A DNA stretch of 27,139 nucleotides from an uncultured Collinsella sp. GTDB lineage: Bacteria; Actinomycetota; Coriobacteriia; Coriobacteriales; Coriobacteriaceae. The DNA is taken from contig CABUUJ010000030.1 of the NCBI GenBank assembly GCA_902494715.1, positions 1-27,139 on the forward strand. Direction: 5' to 3'. Below the pieces are notes generated by a model, which had not been told where the DNA came from, made no database searches, and was given only the letters and a program-made list of their open reading frames with translations. The translations under genes and the position numbers were made by a program. This document shows, piece after piece, positions 15,208 through 21,062 of the stretch (its first letter is position 1; the number at the start of each line of letters is the position of its first letter).

Positions 15208-15567
15208 ATGACCGTACTGTTTGTTGAATATCCCAAATGCTCGACGTGTAAAAAGGCCAAGGCCTGGTTGGACGAGCATGGGGTTGAGTACGTCGATCGC
15301 GATATTGTTACAGATAATCCTTCGGCTGAGGAACTTGCGACCTGGATTGCTCGTTCGGGGCTGCCGGTGCGCCGTTTCTTTAATTCGTCGGGCATGAAGT
15401 ATCGAGAGCTTGGCCTGAAGGCGCGCCTGGACGCGGGGATGACGGATCAGGAATGCTATGAGCTGCTGGCGACCGACGGTATGCTGGTTAAGCGCCCACT
15501 GCTGGTGGGCGATGATTTTGCGATTCCTGGCTTTAGGGAAGCGGCCTGGGCCGAGGCGCTGCTGTAG
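15208..15567 (+). CDS. Spx/MgsR/ArsC-like thioredoxin-fold protein
   Basis: A 119-residue protein of the arsenate reductase/Spx fold. It has a CxxC motif (C11 and C14 in PKCSTCKKA), RRFFNSSGMKYRELGL and KRPLLVGDDFAIPGFREAAW, which are the standard landmarks of the YffB/Spx/MgsR group. In this group the cysteines act in thiol redox chemistry; arsenate reduction has not been shown for most members, and no arsenic genes are nearby. The ATG at 15208 follows TTGGAGGA; the longer in-frame start at 15145 has no ribosome binding site. The gene is convergent with the small minus-strand gene downstream. Confidence 0.88.
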   Translation: MTVLFVEYPKCSTCKKAKAWLDEHGVEYVDRDIVTDNPSAEELATWIARSGLPVRRFFNSSGMKYRELGLKARLDAGMTDQECYELLATDGMLVKRPLLVGDDFAIPGFREAAWAEALL

Positions 15568-15573
15568 CAACTG

Positions 15574-15621
15574 CGGAAAGTGCATCCCGTTCTGAGTGCA
15601 GATTCCGGGATGCGCTTTCCG
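15574..15621. terminator. Convergent hairpin between the Spx-like gene and the minus-strand gene
   Basis: The 16-nt arms 15574-15589 and 15606-15621 are complementary with one wobble or mismatch around a 16-base loop. It lies between two convergent genes and could terminate both, although neither strand shows a clear T run. Confidence 0.55.
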
Positions 15622-15639
15622 TCGGCGGGTTCGCTCCGG

Positions 15640-16050
15640 TCAGTCCTCGAACTGTGCCCACTTATGCGGGTCGTAGATCTTTACCTGTTTGTTGGGCTTG
15701 CCGCTCCAGTACTCTTCGTCCATAAAGGGCAGATATGCCTGAATGCCGGGGCAGATGAACGGAATCCGCTGTTGCTGCAGGCGTTCGCGCTGTCGTCGCC
15801 CCAGATGCGTCTCGGATATGACGGTCGGCATGCCGGATAACTTGACGAGGCTCGCCTGGATGCGCTTGAGGTCGGGGAGCGCCGCGTGCCATGACGTCCG
15901 CATAATTAAAAACGAGGCGTGACGGTATTCCGCTTGCATCACCGTGATGGCGGGACGGAGCGTGGGGTGGATTTTGTCCCGGTCGGGCCAAGGTCTGGCA
16001 GTTATCTCGAGGCCGAGGGTCTCCCATAGGTAATCAAGCTCTTCATCCAT
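15640..16050 (-). CDS. Hypothetical protein, resembles the N-terminal part of MarR-like winged-helix family proteins
   Basis: A 136-residue protein of unknown function. The segment RRQRERLQQQRIPFICPGIQAYLPF (about residues 85-109, cited here in part) resembles a conserved region that I recall in hypothetical regulators of gut Firmicutes and Actinobacteria. In those proteins it is followed by a winged helix; here only about 27 residues remain after it, so the winged helix seems absent. I chose the ATG at 16050 because GAGG lies five bases before it; a longer GTG start at 16095 would add 15 unconvincing residues. It is the only gene besides murR ending in TGA, and it opposes the genes around it. 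Family assignment is from memory and weak. Confidence 0.6.
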   Translation of the reverse strand: MDEELDYLWETLGLEITARPWPDRDKIHPTLRPAITVMQAEYRHASFLIMRTSWHAALPDLKRIQASLVKLSGMPTVISETHLGRRQRERLQQQRIPFICPGIQAYLPFMDEEYWSGKPNKQVKIYDPHKWAQFED

Positions 16051-16241
16051 GTCGCCTCGATATCCGCGCGATAATTGGTGTCCTGATTGTGTCACTATTG
16101 ACGGCGACTGGGATGCAGCAATCTGCTAACGGTAATTACGGTGCGCTTGCGGCATTTTGCCCCTTGCATGTGGTTTGGCTTCACAGGTCCTTCATGGGTC
16201 GGAGCAAATTGGCCGATTTTCAAAAAAGTTAAAAATGGGGC

Positions 16242-16270
16242 TTGCGCCACCGTAGAACTTCCCGTATATT
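16242..16270 (+). promoter_or_regulatory. Candidate promoter of the tRNA-Gln/tRNA-Glu operon
   Basis: TTGCGC (16242-16247) and TATATT (16265-16270) are separated by exactly 17 bases. The first tRNA starts 45 bases after the -10 element, which fits a short 5' leader removed by RNase P. Confidence 0.55.
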
Positions 16271-16314
16271 TCTTTCTTGCGCAAAGGCACAGCCGAGCGC
16301 AGCGATGCAGTCAT

Positions 16315-16388
16315 TGGGATGTCGTCTAATGGCAGGACAGCGGATTCTGGTTCCGTCAATGGGGGTTCGACTCCCTCCATCCCAGCCA
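16315..16388 (+). tRNA. tRNA-Gln (anticodon CTG)
   Basis: A full 74-nt cloverleaf can be folded. The acceptor stem TGGGATG (16315-16321) pairs with CATCCCA (16378-16384), discriminator base G and an encoded CCA. The anticodon loop TTCTGGT gives CTG, reading CAG, and a GGTTCGA T-loop is present. A U1-A72 first pair is usual for tRNA-Gln. Confidence 0.96.
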
Positions 16389-16405
16389 TTGCATTTGCTA
16401 CATAT

Positions 16406-16482
16406 GGCCCGTTCGTCTAGCGGTTTAGGACGCCGCCCTCTCAAGGCGGAGATCACCAGTTCGAATCTGGTACGGGCTACCA
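16406..16482 (+). tRNA. tRNA-Glu (anticodon CTC)
   Basis: A 77-nt cloverleaf with encoded CCA. The acceptor stem GGCCCGT pairs with ACGGGCT with a G-U first pair. The anticodon loop CTCTCAA gives CTC, reading GAG, and the T-arm is CCAGTTCGAATCTGG. It lies 17 bases after tRNA-Gln and is probably co-transcribed with it. Confidence 0.96.
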
Positions 16483-16493
16483 CAAAATGAACG

Positions 16494-16521
16494 CCCGGGC
16501 CTCGCAAGAGACCCGGGTTTT
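16494..16521 (+). terminator. Intrinsic terminator after the tRNA pair
   Basis: The stem CCCGGG-CTC pairs with GAG-CCCGGG (with one internal C/A mismatch) around a GCAA loop and is followed by TTTT. It closes the tRNA operon before the TPR gene. Confidence 0.85.
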
Positions 16522-16577
16522 GTGTATTGACCGTATATGCGGCGTCTGCCGTGTTTCGCTCAGATCGAGGAGTAGCC

Positions 16578-17495
16578 ATGGATCTGCCCATCAGCTTGCA
16601 AGACATCACGTATGCCGAGAACTATCTGGCGCAGGGCGACCTGGCCACGGCGACGCCGCTGTTGGAGCGTCTGGTTGAGCTCGCCGAGGAGTATATCGAT
16701 GCCGAGTGCAAGACGGAGGAGAACCGCCAGTACTTTAGCTTCGATAGCAAGTTTGAGCGTCTGGCCTACCGCCGCGTGGAAAAGGATCCGCGCGAGCTGG
16801 TGCAGGTCGAGGTGCCCTTTGATCGCCTGTATTCCGACATGGCGTATGCCTACATTCGCCAGCAGGATTATGTGAGTGCTCGCAACGCCTTGATGCAGGC
16901 CGTGCGCTGGGACCCCATGAACTGCAACTACCGCCTGGATCTGGCCGAGCTGTTCCGTGCGCTCGAGGACAAGCAGGAGTGGGCATCGCTTTCGTTTTCG
17001 GTGCTAGAGCGCGCGAGCGACGGCAAGTGTGCCGCCCGCGCCTACGCCAACTTGGGCCAGTATTTCCTTGAGCCCGAGACCGAGAACGTCTCGGCGGCCG
17101 TGGGTTGCGCGCGTCTGGCGCTGCGCTTGGCCCCTGGCGACGCGCATACGACGCGCCTGCTCAACAAGATCCATACTGCCTATCCGGATGCCGCCGATGA
17201 GAGCGACGACCACGTGATGGGCGAGCTGAGCCTGCAAGGCGTGCCGACCTCGCCTTCGGCCGAGATTGCCATCTGCCTGATCATGTGTGCGACCGATGCT
17301 GCAAGCGACGGCGACAAGCAGGAGGCGACGCGCCTGACGGTCCGTGCCCGCGACCTTGTGGGCGAGGAGGCATGTGCGGCGATCATTAAGCTGGTGCGCG
17401 AGAGCGATGCCGAGCTCAACGCCGAGCGCAAGGCAAAGCGCGCAGGCGCCGACAAGGGAGCCGACGGCGTCAAGGAGGCCGGCGATGCCCAGTAA
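16578..17495 (+). CDS. TPR-like hypothetical protein upstream of smpB
   Basis: A 305-residue soluble, mostly helical protein. Paired helices with TPR-like spacing appear at about 10-40 (AENYLAQGDLATATPLLERLVELA), 90-130 (DMAYAYIRQQDYVSARNALMQAVRWDP) and 150-195. A charged Lys/Ala/Asp-rich tail ends the protein. No catalytic motif, signal peptide or membrane segment is seen. The ATG at 16578 follows GAGGAG; the longer start at 16527 is unsupported. Its last 11 bases overlap the start of smpB, so the two are co-translated. That suggests, without proving, a link to translation or a scaffold role. No specific function can be given. Confidence 0.8.
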   Translation: MDLPISLQDITYAENYLAQGDLATATPLLERLVELAEEYIDAECKTEENRQYFSFDSKFERLAYRRVEKDPRELVQVEVPFDRLYSDMAYAYIRQQDYVSARNALMQAVRWDPMNCNYRLDLAELFRALEDKQEWASLSFSVLERASDGKCAARAYANLGQYFLEPETENVSAAVGCARLALRLAPGDAHTTRLLNKIHTAYPDAADESDDHVMGELSLQGVPTSPSAEIAICLIMCATDAASDGDKQEATRLTVRARDLVGEEACAAIIKLVRESDAELNAERKAKRAGADKGADGVKEAGDAQ

Positions 17496-17955
17496 GCGCG
17501 AACGCAAGCTCATTTCCAAGAATCGTTCGGCGCATCACGAGTACTTTATCGACGAGACGTTCGAATGCGGCATTGAACTGAGCGGTACCGAGGTCAAGTC
17601 GATTCGCGAGCGCGCCTGTCAGATCACTGACACCTTTGCGCTGATTCGCGGCGGCGAGTGCTGGTTGGTGGGCCTGCACATTCACCCTTACAGCCACGGT
17701 GGCGTGTGGAACCGTGACCCCGATCGCCGTCGCCGTCTGCTGCTGCATCGCAAGGAGATTGATTTTCTTGACGGCAAACTGCGCAACCGCGGCTATGCGC
17801 TGGTGCCGTTGGAGCTCTACTTTAATACCGATGGTCGCGTAAAGTTGCTGTTGGGCCTGGGCCGCGGCAAAAAGCTCTACGACAAGCGCGAAGACATGGC
17901 CAAGCGCGACGTTCAGCGCGAAATCGATCGCGCGCTCAAGGAGCGTAATCGCTAG
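17485..17955 (+). CDS. smpB: SsrA-binding protein SmpB
   Basis: A 156-residue protein, normal family length, that binds tmRNA and delivers it to stalled ribosomes for trans-translation. The family landmarks are SKNRSAHHEYFIDETFECGIELSGTEVKSIR, of which EYFI and GTEVKSIR are the clearest, then HPYSHGG, and the C-terminal RGKKLYDKREDMAKRD that folds along the ribosome mRNA channel. The ATG at 17485 lies inside the end of the TPR gene with AAGGAGG six bases upstream. The gene is followed by a copy of the 65-nt palindrome and not by ssrA; no tmRNA gene was recognised in this window. Confidence 0.96.
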   Translation: MPSKRERKLISKNRSAHHEYFIDETFECGIELSGTEVKSIRERACQITDTFALIRGGECWLVGLHIHPYSHGGVWNRDPDRRRRLLLHRKEIDFLDGKLRNRGYALVPLELYFNTDGRVKLLLGLGRGKKLYDKREDMAKRDVQREIDRALKERNR

Positions 17956-17968
17956 ACGCTCTGTATAA

Positions 17969-18033
17969 GTTGTGGTGGAATACGGACTGTTTTGCCTGTT
18001 TGATGGGCTATTCAGTCCCTATTTCACCGCAAC
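17969..18033. repeat. 65-nt palindromic repeat, copy 2
   Basis: The arms 17969-17989 and 18013-18033 are near reverse complements with a 23-nt loop. The right arm is identical over 21 nt to that of the copy at 4222-4242; the left arm differs from copy 1 at three positions. Both copies lie a short distance downstream of a gene on the plus strand. Confidence 0.85.
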
Positions 18034-18076
18034 TGCGGGCGTCTCATGTTCCTCACGGTTATGACACCTACGTCTC

Positions 18077-18110
18077 AAAGGCGGCGTCCGGTATGGGCGT
18101 CGCCTTTTTT
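18077..18110 (+). terminator. Intrinsic terminator before the flavin reductase gene
   Basis: A stem of about 13 pairs with G-U wobbles (arm from 18077 and arm ending near 18107) is followed by six T. It ends transcription from smpB about 50 bases before the next start codon. Confidence 0.8.
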
Positions 18111-18161
18111 ATGGGTACATACATCCATGAGGTTCCAACCCGGGTTAGGGGAGTGGTTGTT

Positions 18162-18665
18162 ATGGACAAAACTGCGTTCTTTACGATGCCGAGCGGCCTG
18201 TATGTGGTGAGTGCTGCGGCCGACGGGCTGCGTGCCGGCTGCGTCATCAACACCGCGGTGCAGGTGACGTCCGCGCCGCCGCGCATCTCGGTTGCCGTGA
18301 ACAAGGAAAATGTCACGTCTGGTGTTATCTCGTCTGCCAAGGCCTTTGCGCTGACCGTGATCGATCAGACGGCCGATATGCTCTACATTGGCAACTTTGG
18401 ATTCCGTACCAGCAGCGACTATGATAAATTTGCTAAGTACGAGACGCGCGAGACCGCACTGGGCATGCCCTATGTTCCCGAGCACGCGGCGGCCTTGTTT
18501 AGCTGCCGTTTGATTGACACTGTTGACGTGGGCACGCACCTGCTCTTTATTGGCGAGGTCGAAGATGCCGAGCGTCTGAGCGGCGAGACTCCGTTGACCT
18601 ATGACTACTACCACAAGGTGCTGAAGGGCAAGACGCCGCCCAAGGCGTCTTCGTACCAAGGGTAG
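18162..18665 (+). CDS. Flavin reductase domain protein (FMN-binding, HRB-like)
   Basis: A 167-residue FMN-binding protein of the flavin reductase-like family. It contains PSGLYVVSA, GCVINTAVQVTSAPPRISVAVNK, FALTVI and GNFGFRTSSDYDKFA, which resemble the N-terminal half of high-molecular-weight rubredoxin (Hrb) of anaerobes. In Hrb this domain is fused to a rubredoxin and passes electrons to flavodiiron oxygen or NO reductases. Here a separate short rubredoxin gene follows directly, which supports the same job. The ATG at 18162 follows AGGGGAG; the longer open frame from 17970 runs through the palindrome and terminator and is not real. Confidence 0.87.
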   Translation: MDKTAFFTMPSGLYVVSAAADGLRAGCVINTAVQVTSAPPRISVAVNKENVTSGVISSAKAFALTVIDQTADMLYIGNFGFRTSSDYDKFAKYETRETALGMPYVPEHAAALFSCRLIDTVDVGTHLLFIGEVEDAERLSGETPLTYDYYHKVLKGKTPPKASSYQG

Positions 18666-18682
18666 AAATGCTGCAAAACTAC

Positions 18683-18710
18683 TTGCATAATATTATTGAG
18701 AATATATACT
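18683..18710 (+). promoter_or_regulatory. Candidate promoter and palindromic operator of the rubredoxin gene
   Basis: TTGCAT (18683-18688) and TATACT (18705-18710) are 16 bases apart in a sharply AT-rich patch. A perfect 10-base palindrome ATAATATTAT lies between them, and outer arms ACTTGC (18681-18686) and GCAAGT (18716-18721) enclose the whole promoter. This arrangement looks like a regulated promoter; a PerR- or Fur-like repressor would fit the redox context, but the protein is unknown. Confidence 0.5.
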
Positions 18711-18753
18711 AATAAGCAAGTACACCAGCAGTCACGTTCGAGAGGAGAACATC

Positions 18754-18897
18754 ATGGCTGAGGAGAAGAAGACGTATAAGTTCGTTTGCGTCGTTTGTGG
18801 TTACGAGGTTGAGGTCGATACGCCCGAGCTGCCCGAGGATTACGTGTGCCCGGTGTGCGGCGTCGGCCCCGATCAGTTTGAGCTCGTCGAGGAGTAA
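18754..18897 (+). CDS. Short rubredoxin
   Basis: A 47-residue iron protein with two metal-binding knuckles, CVVCGYE (from about residue 12) and CPVCGVGPDQFE (from about residue 33), which hold a single Fe(Cys)4 centre. Only about 17 residues separate the two pairs, fewer than in classic rubredoxins of about 53 residues, as in rubrerythrin-type or short rubredoxin domains. It carries electrons, most likely from the adjacent flavin reductase to an oxygen- or peroxide-reducing enzyme encoded elsewhere. The ATG follows GAGAGGAG. A terminator follows 40 bases after the stop. Confidence 0.92.
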   Translation: MAEEKKTYKFVCVVCGYEVEVDTPELPEDYVCPVCGVGPDQFELVEE

Positions 18898-18938
18898 CTC
18901 GCAGGCACACGGCGAAAGCCGAACATAGCTCTGTCCAA

Positions 18939-18973
18939 GGACCCCGGTCGGATATCCCGGCCGGGGCCCTTTT
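18939..18973 (+). terminator. Intrinsic terminator after rubredoxin
   Basis: A 13-bp GC-rich stem (18939-18951 with 18957-18969, including wobble or mismatch positions) is followed by TTTT. Confidence 0.85.
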
Positions 18974-19041
18974 CCTCCGTCCCCAAGGGATCACGGCTGC
19001 TGTTAGCCGATCCTGTCTGTTGTGAGTCCGGCCGACCTCTG

Positions 19042-19257
19042 GTCTTAATCTGTAACATCTAACGGCTCAAAACGGGTCTATCTGTTACAGATTGAGACAA
19101 AAGGTTGGAGCTGAAGAAATGTCTCGATTTGTAACATCTAGCAGTGAAAACGGGGTCTATCTGTTACAGATTGAGACAAACGGAGCTGCCCCTCGGAATG
19201 ATCTCAATCTGTAACATCTAGACATCAAAAGCGTGTCTAGATGTTACAGATCGAGAC
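19042..19257. repeat. Array A: three 57-nt palindromes downstream of mntH
   Basis: Units at 19042-19098, 19121-19177 and 19201-19257, each exactly 57 nt and starting 79 and 80 bases apart. Each has a left arm close to GTCTCAATCTGTAACA, a right arm close to TGTTACAGATTGAGAC and a 25-nt middle with a conserved AAAA. In the third unit the pairing extends through TCTAGACA/TGTCTAGA into a stem of about 23 pairs. The 22- and 23-nt spacers are unrelated to each other. The array begins after the rubredoxin terminator and ends 27 bases before the mntH stop codon (minus strand). No T runs follow the hairpins. Confidence 0.92.
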
Positions 19258-19284
19258 GTTTGCCTGGGTAGGTGCCCCGTCCCA

Positions 19285-20541
19285 TTACATCCCTGTCAAC
19301 AACACGACATCGAGAATCGTCACGACGACACCGATCCCTACGAGCAGCGCGTTGAGCGGGCGCGAGTTGGCGTATTTGCCCATGACGCGGCGTGAGCTGG
19401 TGAGTCGTATGAGCACAAAGACCGTAATCGGCAGCTGAAGCGACAGCAACGCCTGACTCCAAATGAGACCCTCAAAAGGATTCGGGACGACCAGGCACGC
19501 CGCCACTGCGCCGACGAAGCAGGCCGCCACCCCGATCGAGGAATGTCGGTCGTGGATGTCGTATTCCTCGTCGAACATGCCCGCGGTGATGGTTCCCGCC
19601 GCCATGCCCGCCGTCACACTACTCGATAGTCCCGCAAACAGCAGTGCCACCGCAAAGATGGTCGAGCTTGCCGGGCCCAGAACGGGGGAGAGTGTAGCCG
19701 CTGCGACGGCGAGGTCGTCAACGACAATGCCGTGCGCAAAGAAGGTCGTTGCGGCCAGGATGACCATGGCCGAGTTGATTGCCCAGCCCACGCCCATCGA
19801 AAAGAGCGTGTCGAAGAGCTCGTAGCGCAGACGTTCTTCGATAACCTGCTCGCCTTGGCATTCGAAGTGCATGGATTGGATGACCTCGGAGTGCAGGAAG
19901 AGGTTGTGGGGCATAACGACCGCGCCTAGGACACTTACGATAATCGCGGCCGAGCCGGTGGGCATACTGGGTGTGATCCAGCTTGTGGCGGCTTGCGGCC
20001 AGTCGACCTTGACCAGCGCAAGCTCGGCCAAAAACGAAAGTCCTACCACGCCCACGAAGGCGATGATCCATCGCTCGGCGCGTTTGTAGGAGCTTGCCAT
20101 GAGCATGGCAATCGATGCCGCCGCCACGATGATGCAGCCGGCGCGTACGGGCAGGCCAAAGAGCATTTGAAGCGCGATCGCACCGCCCAGGACTTCGGCC
20201 ATGGCGGTGGCGACCGTGGCTAGATACGCGCTGCCGAGTATCGCACGCCCGACGAGGCGGGGCAGGTGGCGCGTCGTGGCCTCGGCAAGGCAGGCACCCG
20301 TGGCGATGCCCAGGTGTGCCGCGTTGTGCTGCAGCACAATGAGCATAATCGTGGACAGCGTGACGATCCACAGCAGCGCGTAGCCAAACTGCGAGCCGGC
20401 GGCCATATTGGAGGCCCAGTTGCCCGGGTCGATAAAGCCGACGGTCACGAGAAGTCCGGGGCCGATATGCCGTGCGATGTCGAGTCCGCCGTGGCCACCG
20501 GTGCGCGGGGAGCCAAAGTGATGTTTGAGATGGTTGATCAT
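19285..20541 (-). CDS. mntH: Nramp-family divalent metal transporter (MntH-like)
   Basis: A proton-coupled Mn2+/Fe2+ importer of the inner membrane, 418 residues with about eleven hydrophobic segments. The two unwound-helix metal-binding motifs are present: DPGN at residues 38-41 (GFIDPGNWASN) and MPHN at 210-213 (VVMPHNLFLHS). The methionine favours transition metals over Mg or Ca. The ATG at 20541 follows AGGAG; the longer start at 20577 adds 12 residues without support. It is the only large minus-strand gene here. It is flanked on both sides by arrays of three 57-nt palindromes, and its promoter region holds a dyad that could be a metal-regulator site. Confidence 0.92.
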   Translation of the reverse strand: MINHLKHHFGSPRTGGHGGLDIARHIGPGLLVTVGFIDPGNWASNMAAGSQFGYALLWIVTLSTIMLIVLQHNAAHLGIATGACLAEATTRHLPRLVGRAILGSAYLATVATAMAEVLGGAIALQMLFGLPVRAGCIIVAAASIAMLMASSYKRAERWIIAFVGVVGLSFLAELALVKVDWPQAATSWITPSMPTGSAAIIVSVLGAVVMPHNLFLHSEVIQSMHFECQGEQVIEERLRYELFDTLFSMGVGWAINSAMVILAATTFFAHGIVVDDLAVAAATLSPVLGPASSTIFAVALLFAGLSSSVTAGMAAGTITAGMFDEEYDIHDRHSSIGVAACFVGAVAACLVVPNPFEGLIWSQALLSLQLPITVFVLIRLTSSRRVMGKYANSRPLNALLVGIGVVVTILDVVLLTGM

Positions 20542-20589
20542 GGTGCGCTCCTGCGTGCCGTTTGTTTGACTCCGCAAAGGATACCCGTT

Positions 20590-20616
20590 TTAGGCTTAAA
20601 AGTTAACCAAGACTAA
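20590..20616. promoter_or_regulatory. Dyad upstream of mntH, candidate metal-regulator operator
   Basis: TTAGGCTT (20590-20597) and AAGACTAA (20609-20616) form an inverted repeat with one mismatch around an 11-base AT-rich centre containing GTTAAC. It lies 49-75 bases before the mntH start. The TTAGG-type half-sites recall DtxR/MntR-family boxes. The position fits repression by Mn or Fe, but the match is from memory and unproven. Confidence 0.35.
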
Positions 20617-20663
20617 CAAAATTGTTGTACTTGAATAGGATAGTGAAAGGGGGCTGCCGAAAT

Positions 20664-20880
20664 GTCTTGATCTGTAACAACTAGGGATGGAAATTGGGTC
20701 TAGGTGTTACAGATCAAGACAGGAAGAAATGGTCCTATGGAATGTCTCGATCTGTAACAGCTGACCGCCAAAACCGGCCCTTCGTGTTACAGATTGAGAC
20801 ATTCGGAACCGTCTCTCGAAAACATCTCAATCTGTAACAGTTGGCTGCAAAAAACAAGTCTTACTGTTACGGATTGAGAT
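20664..20880. repeat. Array B: three 57-nt palindromes upstream of mntH
   Basis: Units at 20664-20720, 20744-20800 and 20824-20880, each exactly 57 nt with a period of 80. The arms follow the same consensus as array A. Arm changes are compensated: in the first unit GTCTTGATC faces GATCAAGAC, and in the third ATCTCAATC faces GATTGAGAT. The spacers are 23 nt each and unrelated. The array lies between the mntH promoter region and the gltB upstream region, so this 521-bp gap is filled by regulatory and repeat sequence, with no gene. Confidence 0.92.
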
Positions 20881-20962
20881 GTTTGAAGCGGTGAGCATAC
20901 GGGCCGGACCTGGGCCCTTGTTGTCGTCCTTGAGGTCGGCGGTGTCCACTCGTAGGGCGTGC

Positions 20963-20994
20963 GTTACGCGATTGTTTCGAAACGGGCGGGAAAC
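20963..20994. promoter_or_regulatory. 32-bp dyad upstream of gltB
   Basis: Four pentamers are arranged as GTTAC-n6-GTTTC directly followed by GAAAC-n6-GAAAC, with symmetry about 20978/20979 and 11-base spacing within each half. It lies about 70-100 bases before the gltB start, upstream of a possible -10 TAGTAT (21016-21021) that has no good -35. This would suit an activator of nitrogen assimilation genes. GAAAC-type elements recall actinobacterial GlnR sites, but the spacing is not the standard one. Confidence 0.4.
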
Positions 20995-21062
20995 ACAACG
21001 GGCCGGCGATGCTCCTAGTATGCCTAGTCAACTGACTGTCTAACACCTAGGGGAGGATCGCG

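Noticed and set aside
17956..18160. tmRNA (ssrA) next to smpB
   Set aside because: The gap is too short and holds only the 65-nt palindrome and a terminator; no tRNA-like ends or tag-coding sequence were seen.
19042..20880. CRISPR array or integron attC sites as explanation of the 57-nt repeats
   Set aside because: The repeats are long, divergent palindromes with spacers of only 22-23 nt, and no cas genes are present. attC-like length is suggestive, but the arms lack the GTTRRRY/RYYYAAC core boxes and there is no integrase or cassette genes.
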